Assembly (NCBI GenBank): GCA_030272585.1
Contig: BSYQ01000003.1
Coordinates: forward strand, 3,100,001 to 3,164,000
Length of the DNA: 64,000 bases
Source of the DNA: Bryopsis sp. KO-2023
Lineage: Eukaryota > Chlorophyta > Ulvophyceae > Bryopsidales > Bryopsidaceae
Direction of reading: 5' to 3'
Shown piece after piece: positions 46,048 through 55,708 of this stretch. Both the position numbers and the translations under genes were made by a program. Under the pieces are notes generated by a model. The model was given only the letters and a program-made list of their open reading frames with translations, was not told the DNA's origin and searched no databases. Every line of letters begins with the position of its first letter. Position 1 is the stretch's first letter.

Positions 46048-46225
46048 CCTCCTGAAGCTTCTTGTGTAACTTTTCGTAATCCGCCGCCACATTTGCATGT
46101 GATTCCACCGCCTCAGTTCCAGATTCTAAGGCTTCCGCGAGCTCCGTTTCCAAGGCCTCTGCCTTTGCTTTCCACTCATCCCTCTGCTGACGGAGTCGCT
46201 CCAAATGCTCGGATGTTCCAGACAT
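46048..46225 (-). pseudogene. ORF3 of element B, N-terminal part in normal orientation
   Basis: Encodes MSGTSEHLERLRQQRDEWKA and onward to KLHKKLQEG, then breaks off into inverted LTR sequence. It supplies the natural start of the coiled-coil ORF, lying downstream of pol as in element D. The same codons from DEW onward occur inverted at 37943-38074. Confidence 0.8.
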
Positions 46226-46546
46226 TTTTATGCAAATGCTTTTAATGTTTTGCTCTGGTGGCGGTTGCTTCTGAAGGTTCAGTGCGCTCGGCGTAAACTT
46301 TTGACGAAATAGGGCTGGAGGGTTGCAGCCTAGCTAGTTTATACAAGTGATAGAGTCACTCACTTGTCACTGATGGAAGACTTCCTCTATTGAGTGTCGT
46401 CTCATCCAAGGTTCTAGCCCGCTTTGATATTACCCTCGCTATCTTGACTCAGCTCTCTGTAGCTCGCTCTTAGATGTATTTGATTATGGGTGAACTGATA
46501 CCAACACATCAACCATCGTTCCCTTCCCCATATCAACCTGTATCAT
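46226..46546 (-). other. Spacer between pol and ORF3 of element B
   Basis: About 320 bp, no ORF supported; similar to the corresponding spacer of element D. Confidence 0.5.
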
Positions 46547-49500
46547 CTAAAGAGGTTGTTTCCGCCGCCTTGTCCGCCTTTCTTCCCGCTTAGAGCGGAT
46601 TTCCTCTTTGGTCGGCAAGCGCGTGCGGTTTTTGAGATACTCTGCCAAGATATCGCTGGCATTGGCCAGGTGGGCTTCTGGCTCCCAGGTGGCTTCCATC
46701 AAATCATAGCCCTTCCACAGAATCAAGTACTCCCGACGGTTGGGTGTGCCTCGATCCCGCAGAATACGCTCGACCTCATATTCAATGGCGCCATCCACCA
46801 ACTCCCCTTCGGGAGGTTCCACCTCCCGCTCATCATCTTTTGACAAGCGGTTGTATGCCTTCAGCTTGGAGACATGGAAGGTAGAATGAATAGTCCAATG
46901 GGGTGGTAGTTGCAGGCGATAAGCGACTGTGGATATCGCTTTGTCCACTTTGAATGGCCCGACAAACCTCCGGCGGATTTTTGGTGGGATCTTTTGCAAG
47001 GATTGCAGCGGAATAAATGTACTCCGCACCAAAACTTCATCCCCTTCTTTGAAGATTACTTCCCGCCGCCGTTTGTTCGCTTGGACACACATCCGCTCTT
47101 GTGCGGTTGCATACTGCTGCTTTGCCTGCTGCAGTTGCTCGTCCATTCGTTTCACCATTTCGGTTGCCATTTCGGACTCTTCTTTCGCCGTTAACTTTTT
47201 CTGCACGGTAATTTGTCCCATATGCTGCCCATACAACAAGTGTGCTGGGGCATAGCCGGTTGACACATTGCGGGAGTTGTTGGCAGCAAATTCCGCTGTC
47301 GCCAAGAAATCAACCCAGCGGTCTGGATACCGCTCCACATAAGGCCGCAAAAAGTCTTCCAACACCCGAATAGTAACCTCTGACTGCCCATCTGTTTGTG
47401 GGTGGTAGGCTGTGCTCATTCGGAGTTGGGTTCCCAGAAGTGAAAATAAAGACCGCCAGAAGGAACTTGTGAATCTGGGGTCTCGATCGGAAATTATCAC
47501 TTTGGGGAGGCCATAGTGTTTGTATATTTTGTCCACAAACAACTTAGCATATTCCGGGGCGGTTATTTCCTTAGTGCAGGGTGCGAAGCGAACGTACTTG
47601 GTTAACCGATCAACAAATACCGCGATGGCGGTGAAACCACGTGACTTTGGTAAATCAGTCACGAGGTCAGTGGTGATCTGTTCCCACTTTGTTGTCGGTA
47701 TTGGGAGTGGATGCAGAAGCCCTTTCTGCTTCGTCGTATCAGCTTTTGTCCGCTGACAGACAGGGCATGTCCGCACGTATGCTTGGACATCCTTTCCAAC
47801 TCCTTTCCACCAGTAGTATCGCTGTAGCACATCCAATGTTCGGGCGGCACCTGCGTGACCAGCGCTCGGAACATCATGGAACTCCCCCATAACCTTTTTC
47901 CGGTATCCATTTGGAACCACTAGTACTTTGTCTGAGGTGGGAGTTGCTTGATAGTACAACCAGCCATCCTCGAACGAAAGTTTCGTGGGTTTACCCGCTT
48001 GAATTTTCGTGACTTCCGCCTGCAGTTTTTGATCTGCGGTAATAGCGGTCTTCCATGCATCCGCTTCATCCACCACCCAGGCGGACAAAGCATGAATTTG
48101 ATCCTGTGAATCAGGAAGGCTTCGGGATAACGCATCCGCCAGTACATTGGCTTTACCAGGCACATAGACGATTTTTGGATCGATGGAATCAAAATACCCT
48201 GACGTATACCATCGGGATTGTGTCCGCGACATTTTAGCTTGGGTCATGAAGTGGGTTATCGGCTGATGGTCTGTCATAACCGTAACCTCCCCAGGCGCTC
48301 CTTCGAGGTAATGCCGCCATTGGCTGAGCGCATATGCTACAGCCCCCAGCTCCCGCTCATATGCGGAATATCGTGTCTCAGCTGGTTTTAATCGTCTTGA
48401 AAGGTAGGCTATTGGCTGTAGCCCCTTTCCATGGTCCTGACACAGAACTGCTCCATATGCAGTTCCTGATGCGTCCGTTATTACGGTGTACCTAAGAAGC
48501 GGATCGGGTAGGAGAAGTATGGGGGTACGGGTGATCTTTTGCTTGAGTTTGCTGAAGGCTTCGCGCTGAATAGGCCCCCATGTCCACACATGATTCTTTT
48601 TGATCAGATCATGTAAGGGTCCTGCAATCCGCGCAAACTCTGGTATAAACTTACGATAGTAAGATACCATGCCCAGAAAACTTCGCACATCCCCAACTGA
48701 GCTCAACTCCTTCCATTCTTGAATAGCCCGCACTTTATCACTCATTGGTTGCAGGCCTTTCCCTGACAAATGATATCCCAGATAATCGGTCTCGCTGACC
48801 CCCACTTCACACTTGCTCGCTTTCGCGTAGAGCTTGTGTTTGTGTAACCGCTCGAATACCTGTTTCAAATGAGCGACATGTTCTTCCACTGAATTGGAAA
48901 ACACCAGAATGTCGTCAATGAACACAACCACAAAGTGGTCCAAAAACTCCCCCAACAAATCCTGCACCATAGTTTGAAACTGGGCCGGACAGTTGGACAT
49001 TCCGAAGGGACAAACGAGGAACTCGAAATGCCCGTATCGTGTGCGGAATGCAGTTTTTGGGGTATCCTTTGGCCGGACTGGAAATTGCCAGTAGCCCGAG
49101 CGGAGGTCGATCTTGGTGTAGATCTTCGCTTTAGCGAGCCGGTCCATTAACTCTTCGGGGAGCGGAAGTGGATAGCGGTTTTTGATGGTGTAGTGGTTGA
49201 TCCATCTGTAATCAACACACATCCGCAGTCCGCCGTCTTTCTTAGGGACAAAGAGTATGGGGGCTCCCCAGGGACTCTCTGACGGCCTAATCTTCCGTTG
49301 CTCGAGGAGATAATCCACTTGTGTCCGAACTTCATCCAATTCAGCCGGAGAAAGTTTGTACAGGGGACGGTGGATTGGGCTCATACTCTCATCCTCAAGG
49401 TCGATCTTAAATTCATGACCCTTGCGGACGGGAGGTATGCCAGGTGGGAGATCTTTTGGAAAAATGTGGCTATATTCCTCCACCACAGAGCGGATATCCG

Positions 49501-50031
49501 GATGCATCTGATCATGCAGCAACTTCGGTACCTCCGTCTCTTGTGGTGTGTTGGTGCCCGCTGAAGTTTGAAGGCTATCAACGGTTACCCCTTCATACGG
49601 ATATTGCATCAAGTGATTGCTATCCGTGGGGTCAGATTCACGCACCACCACCAAGTAAGCCAAACTATCTGTGGCTTCAGTTTGCTTCTTGATGTAGCGG
49701 AATATCTTCTTGTGGGTGATGAGAGGTGTGGTTTCATTCGCAAGTTGAAGATAATCAGTCGGTCTTTCCTTTACCGGTACTGTTATCCAACCTTGACCTT
49801 GGCGAATGTTGATAGTTCCCTGTGCAAAGTCTATGGACGGGTTATTGGCGATGAGCCACGGTAACCCTAAAACGATGTCATATGTGAGATGAGGAAAAAC
49901 ATCCGCAGAAAACTGGGTTTTGTATCCGCCCAACTGCATGTTGATGTTTCCGCATCGTTTGTCCACATTGCAAACAGACCCGTTGGCTAATGAAACGGTC
50001 TTATTACACGAGGAGAACTCTAACCCCAAAC

Positions 50032-50496
50032 CAGAGATAGGACTTGGGCCAAATTTTTGGTCCGACTCCGGTCCGGTCCGGTTACGGTCGGGTTACGGTC
50101 ACCGTACTACGGCCGTAACTCCGTACCGTAACCGGAGTAATATGTTGTTTTTACGGTACGGAACAGGTACGGTATAACTACGGTAGGCCCTAAATCACCG
50201 TGAAGTAGCGTGGTTCAGTGCTAAAGCGTTAGGCTGCAGTCAGTAGGGTCGCGGGTTCGAATCCCCCTGGGTTCCTTTGGAATCGCGGGACCCTGCGGGG
50301 GTCACTTTCTACGGTTTACGGTTGTTACGGCCGTTACGGTCGTTACGGTCCGGTACGGAGCGGTACGGAGTGGTACGGTGCTACGGTTACGGCCGTAAAA
50401 GTACGATTTTCTGACGAAAATTGTACTCCGGTTACGGTCCGGTTACGGTGGTTACGGTCCGGTTACGGTGACCGTAACCGTAAAGTCCTATCTCTG
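50032..50496. mobile_element. Non-autonomous hAT-like element (465 bp) with TACGGT repeats
   Basis: Perfect 14-bp inverted ends CAGAGATAGGACTT / AAGTCCTATCTCTG are flanked by the 8-bp duplication CCCCAAAC (50024-50031, 50497-50504). The interior is packed with GGTTACGG/TACGGT words around a central tRNA-like module. No coding capacity. It is inserted in the protease/RT linker of element B pol. Confidence 0.92.
50203..50276 (+). other. tRNA-Cys-like module inside the 50032 element
   Basis: A-box-like TGGTTCAGTGCTAAAGCG, a putative anticodon loop CTGCAGT (GCA, Cys) and an exact B-box GGTTCGAATCC at the expected spacings. The anticodon stem does not pair well and the acceptor stem is poor, so it is a tRNA-derived relic or internal pol III promoter. 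Confidence 0.55.
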
Positions 50497-51104
50497 CCCC
50501 AAACGATCCACAAGTTTCTGCGCTACATAATTTTCCGTAGCTCCACAGTCCAAATAAGCGGAGATTGAAACTCCCCCTATCCGCCCCTTAAGCTCATATC
50601 CCATGAACTTAAGGTGGTGATTATTTACCAGCGGGTTAAAACTGTCTTGAAGGTAATCCCCACCTTCAACCCCTGGTTGTTTCTTTCTGTCCGATGCCCC
50701 CCTTGCATCGGCGTCAGACGGAACCCTTGGGCTGGTCCGGTCTAAACTTTTTACACTTCCTTCCGAAGCCTGTTTCTCTCCACAAGGCGGGATAGATTCC
50801 AGGTTGCTATCTCCGGAGGAACTTCCAGAGTCTTCATGTACTGAACCAACACTTTCCGCCAACTCTCTGCCGGAAGTGCTTAGGATGACCGTACTTGAAT
50901 CATCCATCCGCTCTTTGTCACCAAGTTTTGTACTCATCAGCGGATTTTCAGCCCTCTGGGCGGGATTTCTTTTTGACTCTTTCTCGGTCTTTTTATTCCC
51001 CTCTCGTTCTCTTGCTCGTGACTCCCGGAGCTTCTGACGTCTGCGATGTCTATATCTTCGGCGTCTGGCTCTTTTTCTTCTGGCCGCATGGAGTGAAGTC
51101 TCCT

Positions 51105-53604
51105 CTATGCGGCGTGATCTTTTAGCCATTTTTGAAAAGTTGGGCCTTTAGGACATTTTCCAAAGCCATGACCCACTTCACCGCAGATGTAACATGCGCC
51201 TCCGCCTCTAGCTCCGCCTTGTTGCTGCCTTCCGCCACCACCTCGATTTCGTCCGCCACCTCGTCTTCCGCCTCTTCCGCGGCCACGGCCGCCGCCACCT
51301 CTGTTGCCTCCTCCCATTTGCTGATTTTGATCTTGGGGTGGAGGTGGTGGTTGCGGTTGCTGACCTTGCATTTGCTGGTTCTGATCAGCTTTGGGCTTGT
51401 TTTTCCAATTCCAGTTCCATCGCCCTCGTCCGCGACCACGTCCGCGGTTGTTTTGAGATTGGCCTCCCAACGAATCGATTCTTTCGGCAGTGACTATCGC
51501 CGCTTCCACTCCTTCTGTCACCATTGTAACAACTTGATGTCGGATCTGGGACCCCACCTGGGGGACCAGGAGGTCCGCCTCCTCCGCCACCTCCACCACC
51601 ACCATCTCCAGGACCGCCTCCTGGGTTCCTAGATGGTCCTTCTCCTCCTCCACCAATATGTGGTCCAGGTGCAGACCCACGGCCACTTCTGTCCGATGGG
51701 CCTCCGCCACTTCCATCACCGGAACCATCATCATCTCCACCTCCGCCTCCTCCGCCTCCTCCGCCTGCGCGTTGAGGAATACGCGGATAGGATCCCCATC
51801 CAACATAGGGGTTTCCGGATGATGGAGCTCCGTATACATTCACGGAGTGACCTAAGATAGAAGGCCGAATGTATGATGCTCCCATGGCATAATAGCCGGG
51901 TGGTGAAATCATTGATGGATGTGATAACACTGGCTGAGAAACTGGTGGTGGCATGGGTAATGTTCTAGGTGGCTCGGGTGACGTGGTTGTTGGAGTTGTC
52001 AGCGGAACAGTTTGTACCACGGGAGAAGCCTGCGTACGCTGTGGCGGTTGTACTGGCTGTAATACCGCTGGTGGTCTTGTATTTGGTGTTTGTCCAAACA
52101 CAGCGCTAGGCCTCACGATCGGCCTAGGTACATTTCCCTGTCCGCTGATTGCACTGCCTCGCCCCACTCCAGGAATAATGACTGGGGGTGATGCAGGTCG
52201 GGTAATCGGTCTATTTGCCCGCGGGAATACTGGTGGTATTGGCGGGAAACCTACCGAATCCGGGGCAAAGCCGGATGAGGTTTGGGGCGGTTGACCGAAT
52301 GGAACTTGTACTTCGGCCAAGCTTGGTGGTTGTGCCACCGTTCTGGTTCCCGCTCCCGCCATAGCAGCCACAAGAGGTGTTTGTTGAGCAGCGGATGCCA
52401 TTTGTGTGGCAACTGCTGCAGCATCTTTCTTCCGCCAAAACTCAAAATTCGACGTGAACTTTGTGTCCGCTACATCCTCAAACACCTTCTTTAGCTCTTG
52501 CGCTGTTTCCGGATCTTGTAGCATTTCTTGTAGCATTTCCCGCGGCTCTCTGCTCCTTGTTGAGCTTCTCGATCTGCTTCTCCTTGAAGACCGACTTTGA
52601 CTTCTTTTCAACTCCTCCATTTCCGCTTGTAATCTAGCCGCCGCTTCTTTCGCAGCCGCTGCCTCCTTTAACAAATAGGCTACTTCCGCATGATGCTGTA
52701 TCTGAAAACTTTCCGCTTTTTCTTGCGTCTCTTTGAGATCATACTTAACACGAGCGATTTCCTTGAACTGTTTATCTTGACCCGCATCCATTTCTGCCTG
52801 GGTCTCTCTCAGTTCTTGTTGAACCGTATCCAACCCCCAAAGGGCGTCGTTATATTGCCGGTCATACTCTTCTTCGAGTTTCTTCCTTTTTTCGTCCGTG
52901 TCAGCCACTTGTTCAGCCAATATCCGCTGAGCCTCTTTGGCTTCGTCCACCTCTTTCTGGGCGACATCACGGATATTCGCCAAGCCAGCTTCCATTTGGC
53001 TGAGCCTCCCCTTGGCTGCAGCATCCAGATCTTGTATCCGCTCATCCAACCTCTCACTGAGCTGTCCTTCGATCTGGTGATGGCGGGACTGTAGAGTAGA
53101 GTCCAACACATCATGTACTTGGGAAGCCATGCTTGAACAAGCTCCCTCCATCCGACTATCAAGGTGCTCGGCGACCTGGGCTGTCCGCTGGGCAGCCTCC
53201 TCGGACAATTGGCTGTATAACCGCTCTTGCGATTCATGGAGGTCGCGCTCCTGCAGGCCATCGTTGTGCACGTGCAGGGTCTGGTTATGCACGTTTACTT
53301 GGCTCTGTTGCAGGTGCTGCGTTTGTTGATTGATGAAGACTCCTGGCTCTTCTTCCATCTCCTCATCAAACTCCGGGCCAATGTCCGCTTCCTCATCGCC
53401 TGCCTCCTCCACCATGTCCGGGTGCGCGGGGACACCGTATGCCTGTAAAGGCTGGTCCATTTCTGCCTGTATCGGCAGTCCGACAGCAGGTAATTCCTGA
53501 GCGACGATCAGCGGATATAGCGGCGGGCCATCTGGGGCGTCGCGCTCTTGCTGATTGTCTTCGATACCGTATTCCAGGTATAGCTGCTCGTCGTGTCCGC
53601 TCAT
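51105..53604 (-). pseudogene. gag of element B with capsid region deleted
   Basis: Starts MSGHDEQLYLEYGIEDNQQE at 53604. It contains an acidic N-terminus, coiled coil (about residues 95-320), a Ser/Arg stretch (SRSSRRSRSRSSTRSREPRE), a Pro-rich and then Gly-rich linker. At about 51550 the reading jumps from the linker to the end of the capsid domain (QIRHQVVTMVTEGVE) with a change of frame. The downstream frame has Arg-Gly repeats and a CCHC knuckle (CYICGEVGHGFGKC) and stops at 51105. The missing capsid coding is at 37513-37950 in the opposite orientation. In the original frame the protein ends at 51385, so this gag cannot assemble normally. Confidence 0.82.
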
Positions 53605-54092
53605 GGTGGATGTCTTGATTCGTCGGCGGTAGAATCACGTGTCCGTTTGGTGGATTCCGTTGGCGGGTAATCCACGTGACTAATTGGTCACTCTTTGTCA
53701 GCGGTTTCTGGCAGCGGTTTCTGGCACGTAATTTCTGGCGGAAACGTATTCGTCCGCAGAAACGTCCGCTGGCAGACTCGTTTTGTCCGCTCTGCGGTAA
53801 CCGCGTTCAGTGTCGACAACTCTCCGACAAACGGAAGTACTACTACGCCGTGCTGTGGTCGTAGCGTCCAAGGATCTATAGATCCTGTGATCTTGAGAGG
53901 GATGATCGAGCGCAGCAACGTGCGTTCTCTTTCGTCCAGCGTTTGGTTGGTGCGCAGCAACACAAAGTAGGTTCCAGACACGAGGGGAAACCTTCTTCGA
54001 CCTAGCCGACCCTGATCTTTTGCACCTCGACTGCAAAATCTCCTGTCGATCTCTTCCACTAAGTAGACTCGACGTGCAGGAAGGGTGCTTCG
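53605..54092 (-). other. Untranslated leader of element B
   Basis: About 490 bp between primer binding site and gag start, no supported ORF. Confidence 0.5.
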
Positions 54093-54104
54093 GCTCCGAA
54101 ACCA
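54093..54104 (-). other. Primer binding site of element B
   Basis: TGGTTTCGGAGC on the minus strand, two bases (AC) after the LTR end; identical to those of elements A and C. Confidence 0.75.
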
Positions 54105-54106
54105 GT

Positions 54107-54280
54107 TGTTAGGTCCCTGTAGGTTTTAGTGAGTCGTTGCTGAAGTTGAGACTGGGGTCACACACTTTCACAAACCAGAGAATTAATTTTACAAGTGTTC
54201 TCTCTGAACTTAACCCCCTAGAACCCGTACTAACCCGTACTACACACTCGTACTGCAAAATGAGTGCGATCAACGTATCA
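54107..54280 (-). repeat. 5' LTR of element B (174 bp)
   Basis: Identical to 37339-37512; followed on the plus strand by the AGGAA duplication at 54281-54285. Confidence 0.92.
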
Positions 54281-54285
54281 AGGAA

Positions 54286-54919
54286 GGGAGTTCGGACGGG
54301 CGATGAATCGGAAATGGCGGCTGAGATGGTACGTCGGATGGACGACCAGATGCGAACCGCGAAAGCGAAGTACGCAGAGGCACAGAACCGCATGTGCACC
54401 TCAGCAAACAAGCGTCGTAGGAAAGTGGATTTTCAGGTTGGAGATGAAGTGCTGGTACAAAGCAAGTATATTCCCCTTGCTTCACTTCAGAAGATTCCGC
54501 CTAAAATCCGCCGACGTTTTGTTGGACCTTTCCGGGTGACTAGCCGAGTTGGGGCTGTTGCCTACCGTCTAGACCTTCCCGACCACTGGACAATCCATTC
54601 GACTTTCCACGTGTCGAAATTGAAGGCTTACTCTCGACTTGATGACGATCAGCGAGAGGTAGAAGCTCCGGAGGGGGAGCTAGTGGATGGAACCATTGAG
54701 TTCGAGGTCGAGCGCATTCTCAGAGACCGGGGCACTACTCGCAAGGAGTACCTGGTTCTTTGGAAGGGCTACGACTTGATGGAGTCCACCTGGGAGCCAG
54801 AAAGCCACCTGGCCAATGCCCAGGACTTGCTTAAGGCTTACTTAGCCACTAAGCCGGAGGATAAACAGCACCCTAAGTCGAAGAAAAAGACTAAGACCCA
54901 ACGGAGAACACGAACCTAA
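54286..54919 (+). CDS. gag-pol of element A, 3' part (integrase C-terminus and chromodomain)
   Basis: Continues the element A frame after element B: integrase C-terminal region (GDEVLVQSKYIPLASLQKIP, RRRFVGPF), a SH3-like GPY/F-type segment (AYRLDLPDHWTIHSTFHVSKL), then the chromodomain (FEVERILRDRGTTRKEYLVLW, STWEPESHL) and a basic tail (KSKKKTKTQRRTRT). An ATG in the LTR (54258) happens to be in frame with it, which could create a short LTR-initiated ORF, but this is probably accidental. Confidence 0.92.
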
Positions 54920-55144
54920 CTAGGAGTCATGATCACCCTGGTTACTCTTTGCTTAGTGTTATCTTCCGCGGAAAGAGAAGCATTAAGTAGAGAAGGTCAA
55001 CTTGGACTACTATCCAGAAGGGATGCCAAGAAGACTTGGGTTAAGAACTGCCGAGCAGAACTTGCGGAAAAGCCTTTGGAAAGGTTGCTATCTTTTCCGG
55101 AGGACAAGTCACTATCTTTTCCTGCAAACGGGCAGCACTCTTAG
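54920..55144 (+). other. Remnant after element A pol
   Basis: 225 bp with no coding signal recognised. It would be the start of the region where ORF3 lies in the other elements, but no similarity to ORF3 is visible before element C begins. Confidence 0.4.
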
Positions 55145-55563
55145 TGTTAGTCTTTTAGCGCTATACGAGGTAGTTTGGGATAGAGCCGAGGGTGGCTGAC
55201 GCATGTGGGTTCACGAGTAAGACAGATTAGACCCAGAGTTTGGGGCATGCGTCAGCGTACTACACTTAGGGGTACTTAAGAGGCCCACTCGTTGTTTTGA
55301 CATCTTCTTTACTTTGTAAGAACTCGGGATTCGTGGGATTGGTGTGTTCCCGCTTGTGTGTGTGTTTGTGTGTGTGTGTCTAAGTGTTTGCCTGACGCAA
55401 TCACTTATCCAACCAAGTGCTCTAGTAGCGTTCACAACCGCGCTAGCTAGAGAGTTGTCTAAAGCAACAAACCCCACAAGTATACTTGCGTTAGCCAGCA
55501 AGTTATCACGAATCCAACCAACACAGCCGACCACTATTGCGTCACCCACAAGCTTCACTATCA
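55145..55563 (+). repeat. 5' LTR of element C (probable, about 419 bp)
   Basis: The end (ACTATCA) is fixed by the primer binding site two bases later. The start is chosen at TGTTAGTC, which resembles the start of the element A LTR (TGTTAGTG); a later TGACGCATG at 55197 is an alternative. It contains a TG-rich run at 55355-55380. Confidence 0.5.
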
Positions 55564-55565
55564 AT

Positions 55566-55577
55566 TGGTTTCGGAGC
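55566..55577 (+). other. Primer binding site of element C
   Basis: TGGTTTCGGAGC two bases after the LTR end, as in elements A and B. Confidence 0.75.
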
Positions 55578-55708
55578 GAGGCAAGAACTTTAAGTTCTTG
55601 AGATCGAAACTTGTGAACGTGGCGCAACAAACGTTTTTGTTTGTTTGTTTGGTAGAGAGAAACTCCAACCGTGGTTGTTGAGTACTCCCAAATAGTGGCT
55701 GAGAGACC

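Larger units (their letters stand above)
46547..51129 (-). pseudogene. pro-pol of element B, interrupted by a hAT-like insertion
   Basis: Minus-strand coding 51129-50497 and 50023-46547, separated by the 465-bp element; removing it and one target copy rejoins VDRLG with LEFSSC in frame, giving 1,369 codons. Order: basic N-terminus (RRKRARRRRYRHRRRQ), protease DCGATENYVAQ, RT (CVDYRWINHYTIKNRYPLPLP; VVVFIDDILVFSNS), RNase H (TDASGTAYGAVLCQ), integrase (HDVPSAGH..CPVCQ; TTDLVTDLP; SDRDPRFTSSFW; HPQTDGQSEVTIRVLE) and chromodomain (VERILRDRGTPNRREYLILW, TWEPEAHL). All catalytic residues are present on either side of the insertion. The frame starts inside the end of gag, one base back (-1), so pol was presumably made by frameshifting. 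Confidence 0.9.
37339..54280 (-). mobile_element. Ty3/gypsy element B, minus orientation, internally rearranged
   Basis: Bounded by identical 174-bp LTRs (TG...CA) and a 5-bp duplication AGGAA, and inserted in element A pol. On the minus strand from 54280: 5' LTR, PBS, gag (capsid segment missing), pro-pol (carrying a 465-bp hAT-like insertion), spacer, start of ORF3. Then comes an inverted segment (37513-46047) holding the missing capsid fragment, the rest of ORF3, the polypurine tract and 44 bp of LTR, itself split by a 6-kb hAT element; then the 3' LTR. Identical LTRs point to a recent insertion, yet the interior is scrambled. Confidence 0.9.
29927..55144 (+). mobile_element. Ty3/gypsy chromovirus element A, plus orientation, split by element B
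   Basis: 5' LTR (29927-30077), PBS, a 1.1-kb leader, and a single continuous gag-pro-pol ORF that is interrupted from 37339 to 54285 by element B plus one target copy. With these removed the ORF is 2,262 codons. The 3' LTR is not visible: sequence after the pol stop (54919) runs into element C, which seems to have inserted at about 55144. A itself is inserted in element D. Confidence 0.85.

Noticed and set aside
50203..50276. Functional tRNA-Cys gene
   Set aside because: A- and B-boxes fit, but anticodon and acceptor stems do not pair well and it lies in a repeated MITE; kept only as a tRNA-like module.
54137..54285. Apparent start MSAINVS in the LTR, in frame with element A pol remnant
   Set aside because: The ATG is part of the element B LTR (also at 37493 and in the fragment at 46004) and is fused to different sequences at each site, so it is not a gene start.
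54929..55144. 71-codon ORF after element A pol as a possible ORF3 of A
   Set aside because: No coiled coil or similarity to ORF3 of B, C or D; length and position are compatible with chance.
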